From positions 1 to 64,000 of the forward strand of contig NZ_JAIOAB010000034.1 of the NCBI RefSeq assembly GCF_019890635.1: a stretch of DNA of 64,000 nucleotides, given 5' to 3'. The notes under the pieces are model-generated. The model searched no databases and was not told the origin of the DNA. It saw only the letters and a list, made by a program, of their open reading frames with translations. The translations under genes and the position numbers were made by a program. This document shows, piece after piece, positions 7,761 to 16,117 of the stretch (position 1 is its first letter; each line of letters opens with the position of its first letter). The stretch is from Streptomyces sennicomposti. GTDB lineage: Bacteria; Actinomycetota; Actinomycetes; Streptomycetales; Streptomycetaceae.

Positions 7761-8942
7761 GTGTCCGGCTTCCGTCTCCCGAGCTCCGGGCTGCGCGCAC
7801 TGCGCCCCGAGGCCTTCGGCGCGGACCCCGACGGAGCGCGCATGGCGCGTATCCGCCGCTCACCCCACTTCAAGGACGGCGTCTTCCAGAACCCCGGAGG
7901 CCCCGCGCGCACGCGGCCCTCCGGCTCGATGCTCGACTTCGCCAAGCTGTACTTCGACAAGCAGGAGCGCCCCCGCCGCTCCCCGCAGGGCACCGTGCCG
8001 GTGCACCCCACCACCTACGCCGACCTGGCCCGGCCCGCGGCCACCGGCCTGCGGCTGACCTGGCTCGGCCACTCCAGCGTGCTCGCGGAGATCGACGGGC
8101 AGCGGGTGCTCTTCGACCCGGTGTGGGGCGAGCGCTGCTCCCCGTTCCCGTTCGCCGGCCCCGCGCGGCTGCACCCGGCGCCGCTGCCGCTGGCCGCGCT
8201 CGGCCCGGTCGACGTGGTCGTCATCTCGCACGACCACTACGACCACCTGGACATGCCCACGATCAAGGCGCTGGCGGGCACGGACACCCTCTTCGCGGTC
8301 CCGCTCGGCGTCGGCGCCCACCTGGAGCGGTGGGGAGTCTCCGCCGACCGGCTGCGCGAGCTGGACTGGCACGAGGCCACGAAGGTCGGCGGCCTGACCC
8401 TGACCGCCACCCCGGCCCGCCACTTCTGCGGCCGCGGCCTGCGCAACACCCAGCACACCCTGTGGGCGTCCTGGGTCGTCGCGGGCGAGGAGCACCGCGT
8501 GTACCACAGCGGCGACACCGGCTACTTCGAGGGCTTCAAGGACATCGGCGCCGAGCACGGCCCGTTCGACGCCACGATGATCCAGATCGGCGCGTACTCC
8601 GAGTTCTGGCCCGACATCCACATGACCCCCGAGGAGGGCGTGCGCGCCCACCTCGACCTCCAGGGCGGCACACCGCACGGCGCGCTGCTGCCGATCCACT
8701 GGGCCACCTTCAACCTGGCCCCGCACGCCTGGGCGGAGCCGGGGGAGTGGACGCTGGCCGCCGGCGAGGCGGTCGGCCAGGCGGTGGCCTGCCCGGTCCC
8801 GGGCCTGCCGTTCGAACCGGCGGGCGAGATCCCGGCCCGCCCGTGGTGGCGGGACGTCTCCCAGACCCTCACCCGCGAGTGGCCGGCGCCGGAACTGGCG
8901 CTGCGGACGAGCCGCGGGCTCGACCTGGTCGCGGAGGACTGA
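7761..8942 (+). CDS. MBL-fold metal-dependent hydrolase (NAPE-PLD/UlaG-like)
   Basis: A 393-residue metallo-beta-lactamase-fold protein. The metal-binding HxHxDH motif is seen as SHDHYDHLD, with further ligands in HSGDTGYFEGF and the late PIHWATFNL histidine. The length, the N-terminal extension and the WLGHSSVLAEIDGQRVLFDP strand resemble bacterial N-acyl-phosphatidylethanolamine phospholipase D-like proteins; the substrate is not known. GTG at 7761 was chosen for the TGGAGG five bases upstream; the open frame extends far further up, but that part looks non-coding. It diverges from the TetR gene, which may control it. Confidence 0.88.
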   Translation: MSGFRLPSSGLRALRPEAFGADPDGARMARIRRSPHFKDGVFQNPGGPARTRPSGSMLDFAKLYFDKQERPRRSPQGTVPVHPTTYADLARPAATGLRLTWLGHSSVLAEIDGQRVLFDPVWGERCSPFPFAGPARLHPAPLPLAALGPVDVVVISHDHYDHLDMPTIKALAGTDTLFAVPLGVGAHLERWGVSADRLRELDWHEATKVGGLTLTATPARHFCGRGLRNTQHTLWASWVVAGEEHRVYHSGDTGYFEGFKDIGAEHGPFDATMIQIGAYSEFWPDIHMTPEEGVRAHLDLQGGTPHGALLPIHWATFNLAPHAWAEPGEWTLAAGEAVGQAVACPVPGLPFEPAGEIPARPWWRDVSQTLTREWPAPELALRTSRGLDLVAED

Positions 8943-9024
8943 CCGCCCGCGGAGGCGGCGGCCGTCGTGGCGCCGCCTCCCGAAAGCGGGTGACGGCCGC
9001 CCGCCCGTGCGCCATCATCGCGGC

Positions 9025-10149
9025 ATGATCGGCAGACGCATCACCCATCGCACGGCGGACGGCACGCGCATCCCCGGCACCTGGCGCCACGTGTTCATCC
9101 GCAACGGCGGCTACTTCCTCACCGACCTCTTCATCTACGCCGACGGCCTCATCGACTGCTGGGGCCTGGTCACCCTGGAGGAGTTCGAGGAGAAGCTGCG
9201 GAGCGGCTGGGTGGCGACGGCCCTGCCGGAGGGCGCCCGGGCATCCGCCCACGATCTGGCCGTCTGGAAGTTCAGCGAACCCCGGGTGCGGCACACGCCC
9301 GAGCAGCTCCTGGCCGAAGTGCGCGACACCATCGACGAGTTGAACGCCCGGCCCGACTCCACCGGCCGCTGCCTGGCCGCCGTGGACGCCTTCCTCGCCG
9401 ACCGCACGGAAGCCAACCGCGCCGCCGCCCGCGAGGCGTACCTCGCCATACCGGCGACCCGGCGGCGCTACGCACTCGGTGACATGGACCGCAAGGACGG
9501 GCCCCTCAAGGTGCTGGTCGCCGGCCCCGGCGGCACCGTCGAGGGGCTGCCCGGGCCCGTCCCCCAGGACGCCTACGACCGAGCCGTCTCCTACTTCGAG
9601 GAACGGGACCGCCTGCGGGCCGAGCACACCCGGCGGGAGCCGGCGGACGGCCCCGACAGCCCGCACGCGCCGGCCGTCCACCTGTACGAGTCGTATCCGC
9701 AGCAGGCGTCGGACGATCCGGGCACCCGAGCGCTGCGCAACGAATACCCGTCACCGATCACCGTGGGCCCGGACGACGCCGTGTACCCGACCGTCCTGCA
9801 CGCCTACTGGGCCCTGTCCGTCGCCGAGCCGGACGCCCGGGAGGCCGTGCGCACGGCGGAGTCCGTCTTCGACGCCCGCGCCGTCGCCGCCGAGACGCCC
9901 CGCCGACCCGGCTGGGAACACCTGCGTACCGCCGTCATGACCGACCTGCTCCGCGCCAAGTTCGGCCGGCACCCCCAGCTCGCCGCCGTGCTGCTCGCCA
10001 CCGGCGACGCCACCCTGATCTACGACGACCGTTCCGGCTTCTGGGGCGACCGGGGCGGCCGCGGCCGCAACTGGACCGGCCGCCTCCTCGAACTGGTCCG
10101 CTCCGAACTGTTCCTGGCAGCGGACGCCGAGCCCCCGACGAGCGGCTGA
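9025..10149 (+). CDS. NADAR-domain protein with an extra N-terminal domain
   Basis: A 374-residue protein. The C-terminal 150 residues resemble the NADAR (YbiA/riboflavin-pathway N-glycosidase) fold: NEYPSPITVG, then YPTVLHAYWALS, RPGWEHLRTAVMTDLLRAKF, LLATGDATLIY and FWGDRGGRGRNWTGRLLE in the usual order. NADAR enzymes cleave N-glycosidic bonds of riboflavin intermediates or ADP-ribose. The first 200 residues (RNGGYFLTDLFIYADGLIDCWG and a helical part) match no family I can name. ATG at 9025 was preferred to GTG at 9007. It appears to be a single gene, and the assignment to NADAR is by motif recognition only. Confidence 0.75.
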   Translation: MIGRRITHRTADGTRIPGTWRHVFIRNGGYFLTDLFIYADGLIDCWGLVTLEEFEEKLRSGWVATALPEGARASAHDLAVWKFSEPRVRHTPEQLLAEVRDTIDELNARPDSTGRCLAAVDAFLADRTEANRAAAREAYLAIPATRRRYALGDMDRKDGPLKVLVAGPGGTVEGLPGPVPQDAYDRAVSYFEERDRLRAEHTRREPADGPDSPHAPAVHLYESYPQQASDDPGTRALRNEYPSPITVGPDDAVYPTVLHAYWALSVAEPDAREAVRTAESVFDARAVAAETPRRPGWEHLRTAVMTDLLRAKFGRHPQLAAVLLATGDATLIYDDRSGFWGDRGGRGRNWTGRLLELVRSELFLAADAEPPTSG

Positions 10150-10205
10150 CCACCGACCGGCGCACCCGTCCCCGACCGGCCCGTCCTTTGACGCTCCCGG
10201 TCCCT

Positions 10206-10235
10206 TTGACGCTCTCGTCGCGCGGCGACTACGTT
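10206..10235 (+). promoter_or_regulatory. Likely leaderless promoter of phzF-like gene
   Basis: TTGACG at 10206-10211 and TACGTT at 10230-10235, spaced by 18 bp, form a good sigma70/HrdB-type promoter. The next ATG at 10242 lies where transcription should start, so the mRNA is probably leaderless. The 12-bp string CCTTTGACGCTC containing the -35 box is duplicated 18 bp upstream (10185-10196). Confidence 0.6.
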
Positions 10236-10241
10236 CGGATC

Positions 10242-11081
10242 ATGGACATCCTGCGCTACGTGGCGTTCAGCACCGACCCCCGGGGCGGCAATCCGGCGGG
10301 TGTGGTGCTGGACGCCACCGGCCTCGACGAGGCCGCCATGGGTGCCGTCGCGGCGGAGGTCGGCTACTCCGAGACGGCCTTCGCCCTGCCCCGCCCGGAC
10401 GGGGCGCTCGACATCCGCTACTTCAGCCCGAAGGCCGAAGTGCCCTTCTGCGGCCACGCCACCATCGCCACCGCCGTCGCCCACGCCCACCGGCACGGCG
10501 TCGGCGGACTGCTGCTGCACACCCGGGCCGGACAGGTCACGGTGACCACCTCGGCGCAGCCCGACGGTTCGGTGGCGGCCACGCTGGTGAGCGTGCCGCC
10601 GCGTACCGAGGAGATCGCCGAGGCCGATCTCGCCGAACTCCTCGCCGCCCTGCGCTGGTCCGCCGCCGACCTCGACCCCGCCCTGCCGCCCCGCGTCGCC
10701 TACGGCGGCGCCCGGCACCCGGTCGTCGCGGCCGGCAGCCGCGAGCGTCTGGCCGACCTCGACTACGACATGGCCGCGCTCGACGCTCTCATGGCCCGCC
10801 GGGAATGGACCACCATCGCGCTCGTCCAGCGCGAGTCGGACACCGTCTTCCACGTCCGCAACCCCTTCCCGCCCGGCGGCGTGGTCGAGGACCCGGCCAC
10901 CGGCGCGGCGGCGGCCGCCTTCGGCGGGTATCTGCGCGAGCTGAAGCTGATCGAACCGCCCGCCGTCCTCACCCTGCACCAGGGCGTGGACATGGGCCGT
11001 CCGAGCCTCCTCACGGTGGGCGTGCCGGCCGACCCGGCGAGCGGCATCGAGGTCACGGGCGCCGCGGTTCCCCTTCCCTGA
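10242..11081 (+). CDS. PhzF-family isomerase
   Basis: A 279-residue protein of the PhzF/diaminopimelate-epimerase-like fold. The opening VAFSTDPRGGNPAGVVLDA, the catalytic glutamate in GYSETAF (Glu44), the FCGHATIATAV segment and the late VEDPATGAAAAAFGGYL are all present. Most PhzF relatives outside phenazine clusters have unknown substrates, and no phenazine genes are nearby, so a phenazine role is not implied. ATG at 10242 was chosen over the longer frame because of the promoter just upstream. Confidence 0.92.
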   Translation: MDILRYVAFSTDPRGGNPAGVVLDATGLDEAAMGAVAAEVGYSETAFALPRPDGALDIRYFSPKAEVPFCGHATIATAVAHAHRHGVGGLLLHTRAGQVTVTTSAQPDGSVAATLVSVPPRTEEIAEADLAELLAALRWSAADLDPALPPRVAYGGARHPVVAAGSRERLADLDYDMAALDALMARREWTTIALVQRESDTVFHVRNPFPPGGVVEDPATGAAAAAFGGYLRELKLIEPPAVLTLHQGVDMGRPSLLTVGVPADPASGIEVTGAAVPLP

Positions 11082-11102
11082 CGGGATCGCGCGGCCGGTT
11101 CC

Positions 11103-11780
11103 CTAGGGCCTCTCGTTCGGATCATGCCGGGCTCGCGGGCCGGCGGCGTGGACGACCGTGACGAGGCGTTCGCGGACCGGGTCCTCGACCTCGTCCAGGA
11201 CGGCGACCGCCAGGTCCTCCGCGCTGATCCACGACCGGCCGTCGGCGGCGGTGAGCAAGGTGTCGGTGCCGCGCAGATAGCGGCCGGTCCGCTCGCCGGG
11301 TTCCAGCAGGGCCGGCGGGCACAGATACACCCAGTCCGCGTCGGGGTGGGTCCGGCAGGCCCGCAGCTGGGCGACTCCGGCGAGGGCCACGGGGCGTATC
11401 GCGGCCGGTACGTACGCCGGGTCGTCGGCGACCAGCAGCCCGGGGGCGCCGGGGCTGCGCAACGCCCCGGCGCCGCCGACCACGAGGACGCGGACACCGA
11501 GCCGCGCGGCAGCGTCCAGCACCGTACGGGTCGCGCCGACCAGGAACTCACAGTCCACCGGCTCGGTGCGGAGGCTCAGCACCACGGCGTCCGCGGGGCC
11601 GTACGAGGCGGAGCCCGCGAGCGCCCGGTGCACGGCGGCCGGGTCCCTCGCGTCGACCGCGAGCGGCGTCACGGCCCGGCTCTCGCGCGCCGGTCTGCGG
11701 GACAGCGCGAGCACCCGGTGTCCTCGCGCGGCGGCCTCCGCGCTCACCCGGCCGCCGACCATGCCGGTGGCGCCGAGCAC
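11103..11780 (-). CDS. NAD(P)-binding Rossmann protein (NmrA/SDR-atypical)
   Basis: A protein of about 225 residues that begins with the dinucleotide-binding loop LGATGMVGG and continues as an atypical SDR with LALSRRPARE, DARDPAAVHRAL and later CPPALLEPGERTGRYL. It is probably a NAD(P)H-dependent reductase or redox sensor; there is no YxxxK active site. The start is uncertain: GTG at 11780 leaves almost no residues before the glycine loop, and a CTG at 11792 would give the usual TVAVLGATG. The upstream DNA holds three copies of a 9-bp repeat (ggttcttcc-like). Confidence 0.8.
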   Translation of the reverse strand: MLGATGMVGGRVSAEAAARGHRVLALSRRPARESRAVTPLAVDARDPAAVHRALAGSASYGPADAVVLSLRTEPVDCEFLVGATRTVLDAAARLGVRVLVVGGAGALRSPGAPGLLVADDPAYVPAAIRPVALAGVAQLRACRTHPDADWVYLCPPALLEPGERTGRYLRGTDTLLTAADGRSWISAEDLAVAVLDEVEDPVRERLVTVVHAAGPRARHDPNERP

Positions 11781-11869
11781 GGCGACGGTCAGGTTCTTCC
11801 GGTTCTTCCGGTTGTTCCGGGGCGCGGTGGCAGCCGCCCCGAGGGCCGTGTCCGTCTGCGGGTCGGGCT

Positions 11870-12880
11870 TTATCGCAGGTGTCCTTCGCGTACCGCGTCT
11901 TCGCGTGCCGACGCTTCAGGTGTGTCGTCCGCTCGTGGGTGTGCCGCCCGGGGCGGCGGCACACGTGTGCGGCGGCCGGAGCGGGCCGGAGGTGTGAGCT
12001 GCGCGGCGAGCAGCGCGGCCAGGGCGAGGGCGAAGCCGAGGCTCTGGACCAGGTTCAGCGACTCGCCGAGCGCGACCCCGACGACCGCCGCGACCAGCGG
12101 CGACAGCAGCACCAGCGGCGCCGAGGCGCCGACCGGCAGCTTCCCGATCCCGCGGAACCACAGCGTGTACGCGATCAGCCCGCCCATGCCGCCGAGCCAC
12201 AGATAGCCGCCCGCCGCCCCGGCGTCGATGCCCCGCGGCACTCCCTCGACGGTCAGGGTGGGCGGGAGCAACAGCAGCCCGCCCGCGGTCAGTTGCCACC
12301 CGGCCAGCGTCATCGGACCGACCCCCGCCGGACGGCCCCAGCGCTTGGTGAGGACGACCCCGACGGCCATGGTCGCCGTCCCGCCGAGACCGGCGAGGAC
12401 ACCGGGGACGTCCAGCCGGGCGCCCGGCCCGAGCACCACGAGCCCGACGCCCGCCACGCCGATCACCCCCCAGGCCAGCCGCCACGGCGTCGGCCGGTCG
12501 TGCAGCACCGCGGCGGCCACCGCGGCCACCAGCAGCGGCTGGGCCGCGCCGAGCGTGGCCGCGACACCGCCGGGGAGGCGTTCGGCCGCGAGGAACAGCA
12601 GCGGGAAGAACGCGCCGATGTTGAGCGCGCCGAGGACGGCGGCCTTCCACCACCAGTCGCCGCGCGGGAGCGCGCGGGTGAGCGCGAGGGCGATCAGTCC
12701 GGCGGGCAGGGCGCGCATCAGCGACGCGAACAACGGATGCCCGGGCGGCAGGAGTTGCGTGGTCACCGCGTAGGTGGTGCCCCAGGAGGCCGGGGCCAGG
12801 GCGGTCAGGGCCACGGTCGCCGCCCGGTGTGCGGAGGAGGTCCGCGCCGGGCTCGGCGACCCTTCGGTCGAGGTGTGCAT
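11870..12880 (-). CDS. EamA/DMT-family transporter
   Basis: A 336-residue drug/metabolite transporter-type membrane protein with about ten hydrophobic helices in two EamA repeats; PASWGTTYAVTTQLLPPGHPLF in helix 1 is typical of the family, and a second repeat starts near the middle. It probably exports a small metabolite across the cytoplasmic membrane. The ATG at 12880 is the plausible start; the much longer open frame reaching 14107 runs over the LysR gene and is a shadow. It is transcribed divergently from a LysR regulator with a palindrome between them, the classic arrangement for LysR control of an exporter. Confidence 0.9.
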   Translation of the reverse strand: MHTSTEGSPSPARTSSAHRAATVALTALAPASWGTTYAVTTQLLPPGHPLFASLMRALPAGLIALALTRALPRGDWWWKAAVLGALNIGAFFPLLFLAAERLPGGVAATLGAAQPLLVAAVAAAVLHDRPTPWRLAWGVIGVAGVGLVVLGPGARLDVPGVLAGLGGTATMAVGVVLTKRWGRPAGVGPMTLAGWQLTAGGLLLLPPTLTVEGVPRGIDAGAAGGYLWLGGMGGLIAYTLWFRGIGKLPVGASAPLVLLSPLVAAVVGVALGESLNLVQSLGFALALAALLAAQLTPPARSGRRTRVPPPRAAHPRADDTPEASAREDAVREGHLR

Positions 12881-12906
12881 GCCCCCGAGTCTCGGCCCGC
12901 CCGGCC

Positions 12907-12930
12907 ATGAATCCAAAGCATGCTTTTCAT
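12907..12930. promoter_or_regulatory. Palindromic operator between EamA and LysR genes
   Basis: AAAGCATGCTTT (12915-12926) is a perfect 12-bp palindrome, flanked by ATGAA at 12907 and TTCAT ending at 12930 in inverted orientation. It is AT-rich compared with its surroundings and lies in the 78-bp space between two divergent starts, so it is a good candidate LysR-binding site. Confidence 0.65.
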
Positions 12931-12958
12931 GGCAGCGATGAACGAGCACGATAGCCGG

Positions 12959-13855
12959 ATGGACCTCCAGCAGATGCGCTACGCCGTCGCCCTCGCCGAG
13001 ACCCGCAACTTCACCCGCGCCGCCGAGCGCTGCTCCGTGGTGCAGTCCTCCCTCAGCCACCGCATCGCCGGTCTGGAACGGGAACTGGGGGTCAAGCTGT
13101 TCGCCCGCTCCAGCCGCCGGGTCGAACCGACCAGCGCCGGAGAGGCGTTCCTCGCCGCCGCGCGGGAGTGCCTGGCCGCGGCCGACCGCGCCGCCGTGGA
13201 CGCCGCCGAGGCGGCGGGCGTGGTGCGCGGCCGGCTGGCGGTCGGCGTGATCGTGACGACGGCCGCCGTGGACGTCCCCGAGCTGTTGCAGCGGTACCGG
13301 GCCCGGCACCCTGACGTCCGGGTCGTCCTGCGCTCCGAACGCAGTGACCGGCTGGTCGCGGCGATCCGCGACGGCGACCTCGACATCGCCTTCCTCGGCC
13401 TGCCCGAGGACGAGCCCCCCTCCGGTGTGCGGACGCTCGTGCTCGACCGCGACCGGCACGTCCTGGTGGTGCCGGCCGGCCACCGGCTCGCGGGCGCCGA
13501 CCGGGTCACGCTGCGGGAGATCGCCGGGGAGACGTTCGTGGACTTCGTGGCCGGCACCCCGGCCCGCGCCCAGTCCGACCGGGCGTTCGCCGCCGCCGGA
13601 CTGGCCCGTGACGTCGCCTACGAGGCGGGCCTCATCGAGCTGATGACCGGACTGATCGCGCGCGGGCTCGGCGTCGCGCTGCTGCCGTCGGCGTTCGTCC
13701 GCCCGCTGGCCGAGGCCGCCCCGGAGCTGGCGCTCGTCCCGGTGGCCGACGGCCCGCGGCGGATCGAGTACCTGGCCTGGAGCCGCTTCAACCCGAGCCC
13801 GGCCACCCGCGCGCTGCTGGACGTCCTCGGCGTGCGCGAAGAGGCGCAGCCCTGA
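12959..13855 (+). CDS. LysR-family transcriptional regulator
   Basis: A 298-residue LysR regulator. The N-terminal winged helix-turn-helix is clear (MDLQQMRYAVALAETRNFTR, then CSVVQSSLSHRIAGLERELGVKLFAR) and is followed by a periplasmic-binding-protein-like effector domain. The ATG at 12959 gives the usual N terminus; ATG 12938 is possible. It is divergent from the EamA transporter gene, which it most likely controls. The stop codon lies inside a 30-bp tandem repeat. Confidence 0.93.
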   Translation: MDLQQMRYAVALAETRNFTRAAERCSVVQSSLSHRIAGLERELGVKLFARSSRRVEPTSAGEAFLAAARECLAAADRAAVDAAEAAGVVRGRLAVGVIVTTAAVDVPELLQRYRARHPDVRVVLRSERSDRLVAAIRDGDLDIAFLGLPEDEPPSGVRTLVLDRDRHVLVVPAGHRLAGADRVTLREIAGETFVDFVAGTPARAQSDRAFAAAGLARDVAYEAGLIELMTGLIARGLGVALLPSAFVRPLAEAAPELALVPVADGPRRIEYLAWSRFNPSPATRALLDVLGVREEAQP

Positions 13856-13920
13856 GAGAACGGAAAGAGGCAGGCGTATCCCTGAGAGAACGGGAAGAGG
13901 CGCAGCGCTGGAGGAAACGG
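13838..13920. repeat. 30-bp tandem repeat across the LysR stop codon
   Basis: The strings gaagaggcgcagc and cctgagagaacgg recur with a 30-bp period: two copies of cctgagagaacgg (13851 and 13881) flanked by copies of gaagaggcgcag (13838 and 13894). The first copy includes the LysR TGA. Nothing else was recognised in the gap 13856-14069. Confidence 0.75.
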
Positions 13921-14069
13921 CGTGGCGCGCCGAACTCCCCCTGCCCACCGCTGCGTCGAGGCGGGCACCGGTGCACGGCCGAGCGGCCCGGAGGCGCGCC
14001 GGGAGGGGCGCGGTCCGGGCCGCAGGCGGGCCGTGTGGGGGTCGGGCCCGGGGGAAGAGGGCCGTCGGG

Positions 14070-15596
14070 TCAGCAGGCGCCGAGGTCCTGCCAGACACCC
14101 CACTCACCCGTGGTGCCGGGCTCCTCGCCCGTCGTCCACCACTTGGCCTTCCAGTTGTGGCCCTTGTACGAGACCGTCTGGCCGCCGGTGTAGACCGCGC
14201 CCTTGTCCCACGGCGCGGCGGTGCACTGGTGGCCGCTGCCGCCGGTGACGGTCAGCGTGTACGTCGCCGAGTGGCTGCCGGAGGGGCTGGAGCCGGTGAC
14301 CGTGAGGGTGTACGTGCCCGAGGCGGCGGCCGAGGTGGTGGCCACCGTGAGCGTCGCGGAGCCGCCCGCCGAGACCGAGGACGGGCTGACGGAGGCCGTC
14401 ACACCCGCCGGGGCCCCGCTCACGCTGAGGTTCACCGTTTGCGCCTGACCGGAGGTCACGGCGGTCTTCACCGAGGTCGTCGCGGACTGGCCGGCCGTCA
14501 CCGTGCCGGAGGCGGAGCCGAGCGAGACGGAGAAGTCGTTGCCCGGCTGGGTGCTGCCGCCGCCGGTGAACGGCGCGAAGATGTGGGTGAAGTCCCAGGT
14601 GTTCTGCTGGATGCCGGAGCAGTTGTCCGCGGCCGCGCCGCCCGCGCAACTGCCGTTGTCCCGCTGCAGCGCCCAGAAGGACAGGGTGTTGATGCCCTTG
14701 GAGACGGCCCAGTTGTAGACCGTGGTGGCGTTGGCCAGGGAGAAGGTCTCGGCCGGGCCGAAGTCGTCGACGCCGGGCATCTCGGTGACGCCGACCATGT
14801 TCCACAGCTGCGCCGAGGTCTTGTTCGGGTACAGCTCGGTGAGCGTGTCGACCAGGCCCTGCGCGGCGGTCTGGGTGTCCTTCGCCATGTCGTGGGACTG
14901 GTTGTCGTAGTAGTCGAACGTCATCAGGTTCACGACGTCGACCCGGGTGCCGTTGCTGACGGCGTTGCGCAGCAGCGCCTCGCCGTTGTCGGCCAGGCCG
15001 TGCGTGGTCGTCGGCAGCGTGTACGAGAACTGCACGGTGCGCCCGTTGGCCGCCGCCCAGTCCTGGACCAGCTTGATGGCCTTGTTGCGGCGGTCGATGC
15101 CCGCGGTGTTGTCCAGCGAGTCGACCTCGATGTCCATGTCGAGCCGCGAGATGTCGTAGGTCGTGATGACCTTCTCGTACGCGGCGGCGATCTGCTGGAC
15201 GTCGGTGCAGCTGTCGGCGATCTCGGTGCCGGTGGTGTCGGCCGTGTAGCCGCCGAACGAGGGGATGACGTCGCCCCCGTTGGCCTGGATGGTCTTGATG
15301 TCGCTGCCGAAGGTGGACGCGGCGATCGGCATGCCGGTGTCGCCGTTCCAGTACGGCGTACACGAGCCCTTCGAGGCGGTCTGGAGGAAGGCCATCGTCA
15401 GGTGCTTGGCGCCGGACTGGGCGGCCAGCGCGGCCGGGCTCTCGCCGGTCCAGGCCTCGAAGTAGGGGGCGAAGACGTGGGCGGGCAGCGGCGTCGCCGC
15501 CTGGGCGCTGCCGGTGGCCGAGAGCGCGAGGCCCACCGAGGCCGCCGTGGTGACGGCCGCGGTGAGCGCCGCGCGGAAGGAACGCATGAGTCTCAT
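14070..15596 (-). CDS. Secreted GH18 chitinase with Ig-like and CBM5/12 domains
   Basis: A 508-residue secreted chitinase. A Sec signal peptide (cleavage likely after SAQA, about residue 33) precedes a GH18 catalytic domain (about 37-330) with FGGY, the catalytic SRLDMDIE segment (Glu retained; the first Asp of the consensus DxxDxDxE is Ser) and NLMTFDYYD. A Ser/Thr/Gly-rich Ig-like module (about 345-455) and a C-terminal chitin-binding CBM5/12 domain (CTAAPWDKGAVYTGG, then HNWKAKWWTTGEEPG) follow. It should degrade chitin outside the cell. Sites resembling DasR operators lie 100-185 bp upstream. Confidence 0.93.
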   Translation of the reverse strand: MRLMRSFRAALTAAVTTAASVGLALSATGSAQAATPLPAHVFAPYFEAWTGESPAALAAQSGAKHLTMAFLQTASKGSCTPYWNGDTGMPIAASTFGSDIKTIQANGGDVIPSFGGYTADTTGTEIADSCTDVQQIAAAYEKVITTYDISRLDMDIEVDSLDNTAGIDRRNKAIKLVQDWAAANGRTVQFSYTLPTTTHGLADNGEALLRNAVSNGTRVDVVNLMTFDYYDNQSHDMAKDTQTAAQGLVDTLTELYPNKTSAQLWNMVGVTEMPGVDDFGPAETFSLANATTVYNWAVSKGINTLSFWALQRDNGSCAGGAAADNCSGIQQNTWDFTHIFAPFTGGGSTQPGNDFSVSLGSASGTVTAGQSATTSVKTAVTSGQAQTVNLSVSGAPAGVTASVSPSSVSAGGSATLTVATTSAAASGTYTLTVTGSSPSGSHSATYTLTVTGGSGHQCTAAPWDKGAVYTGGQTVSYKGHNWKAKWWTTGEEPGTTGEWGVWQDLGAC

Positions 15597-15694
15597 GTCA
15601 GTCCCGGTGTGAGAGGTGGGGGAACGTCAGTTCCCGTACGCGGGGAGGAGGTTGAGCCGTATGGGATAGTGCGCTCGCACACCGGGCGGGTCAA

Positions 15695-15780
15695 TGGTCT
15701 GGACCAAAAAGGGACTAGACCAATTCCCGGGCCACAGGGGTCATCCGCCAGCGCAGCGGCCCAGGACTTGGACTAGACCA
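15695..15780. promoter_or_regulatory. DasR-like (dre) sites before the chitinase gene
   Basis: TGGTCTGGACCA at 15695-15706 is one mismatch pair from the DasR palindrome TGGTCTAGACCA. Two copies of GGACTAGACCA follow at 15712-15722 and 15770-15780. Direct or inverted repeats of this type are established in Streptomyces chi promoters and respond to N-acetylglucosamine through DasR. Confidence 0.7.
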
Positions 15781-16117
15781 CGCGGCGGGAATTTCGGGGA
15801 CCCGGGAGCCGGGGAGGTGCGGGGGCGTGGGGCGAGGCCGCTGCCTCGGGGGGCGTTCCGTGCGGCGCCCGTAACCCCCGCGGGGTCCGGCACGTTATCG
15901 GTCTGTCGTACGACGTCTCATACCAGAGCGGGGCGCTTCCCGGGGGATTTTGTCAACTGCCTGCCGCACATGACGGGTTGGTGACTACCGTGAGTGTCCG
16001 TCGGACGACGTAGCGCCGCATCGCCTGCGGTCCGGTCGGCCCGGCACAGCGATGGCGCACGCCCGCTCGCGCCCCCCGCCCGAGCACACCGGCCCGACGG
16101 ACCCGTACGAGGAACAG
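15781..16117. other. Non-coding gap before the conservon
   Basis: No gene is supported between the chitinase control region and the conservon. The stretch is part of the divergent upstream region of both. The frame from 16052 is open in the cvnA frame, but its 22 codons lack a ribosome site and read as composition-driven sequence. Confidence 0.5.

Noticed and set aside
10242..11081. Phenazine biosynthesis
   Set aside because: Only a PhzF-family protein is present; no other phz genes lie in the window.
16052..16117. Upstream start for cvnA
   Set aside because: No ribosome site at 16052, whereas 16118 has GAGGA; the extra 22 residues look non-coding.
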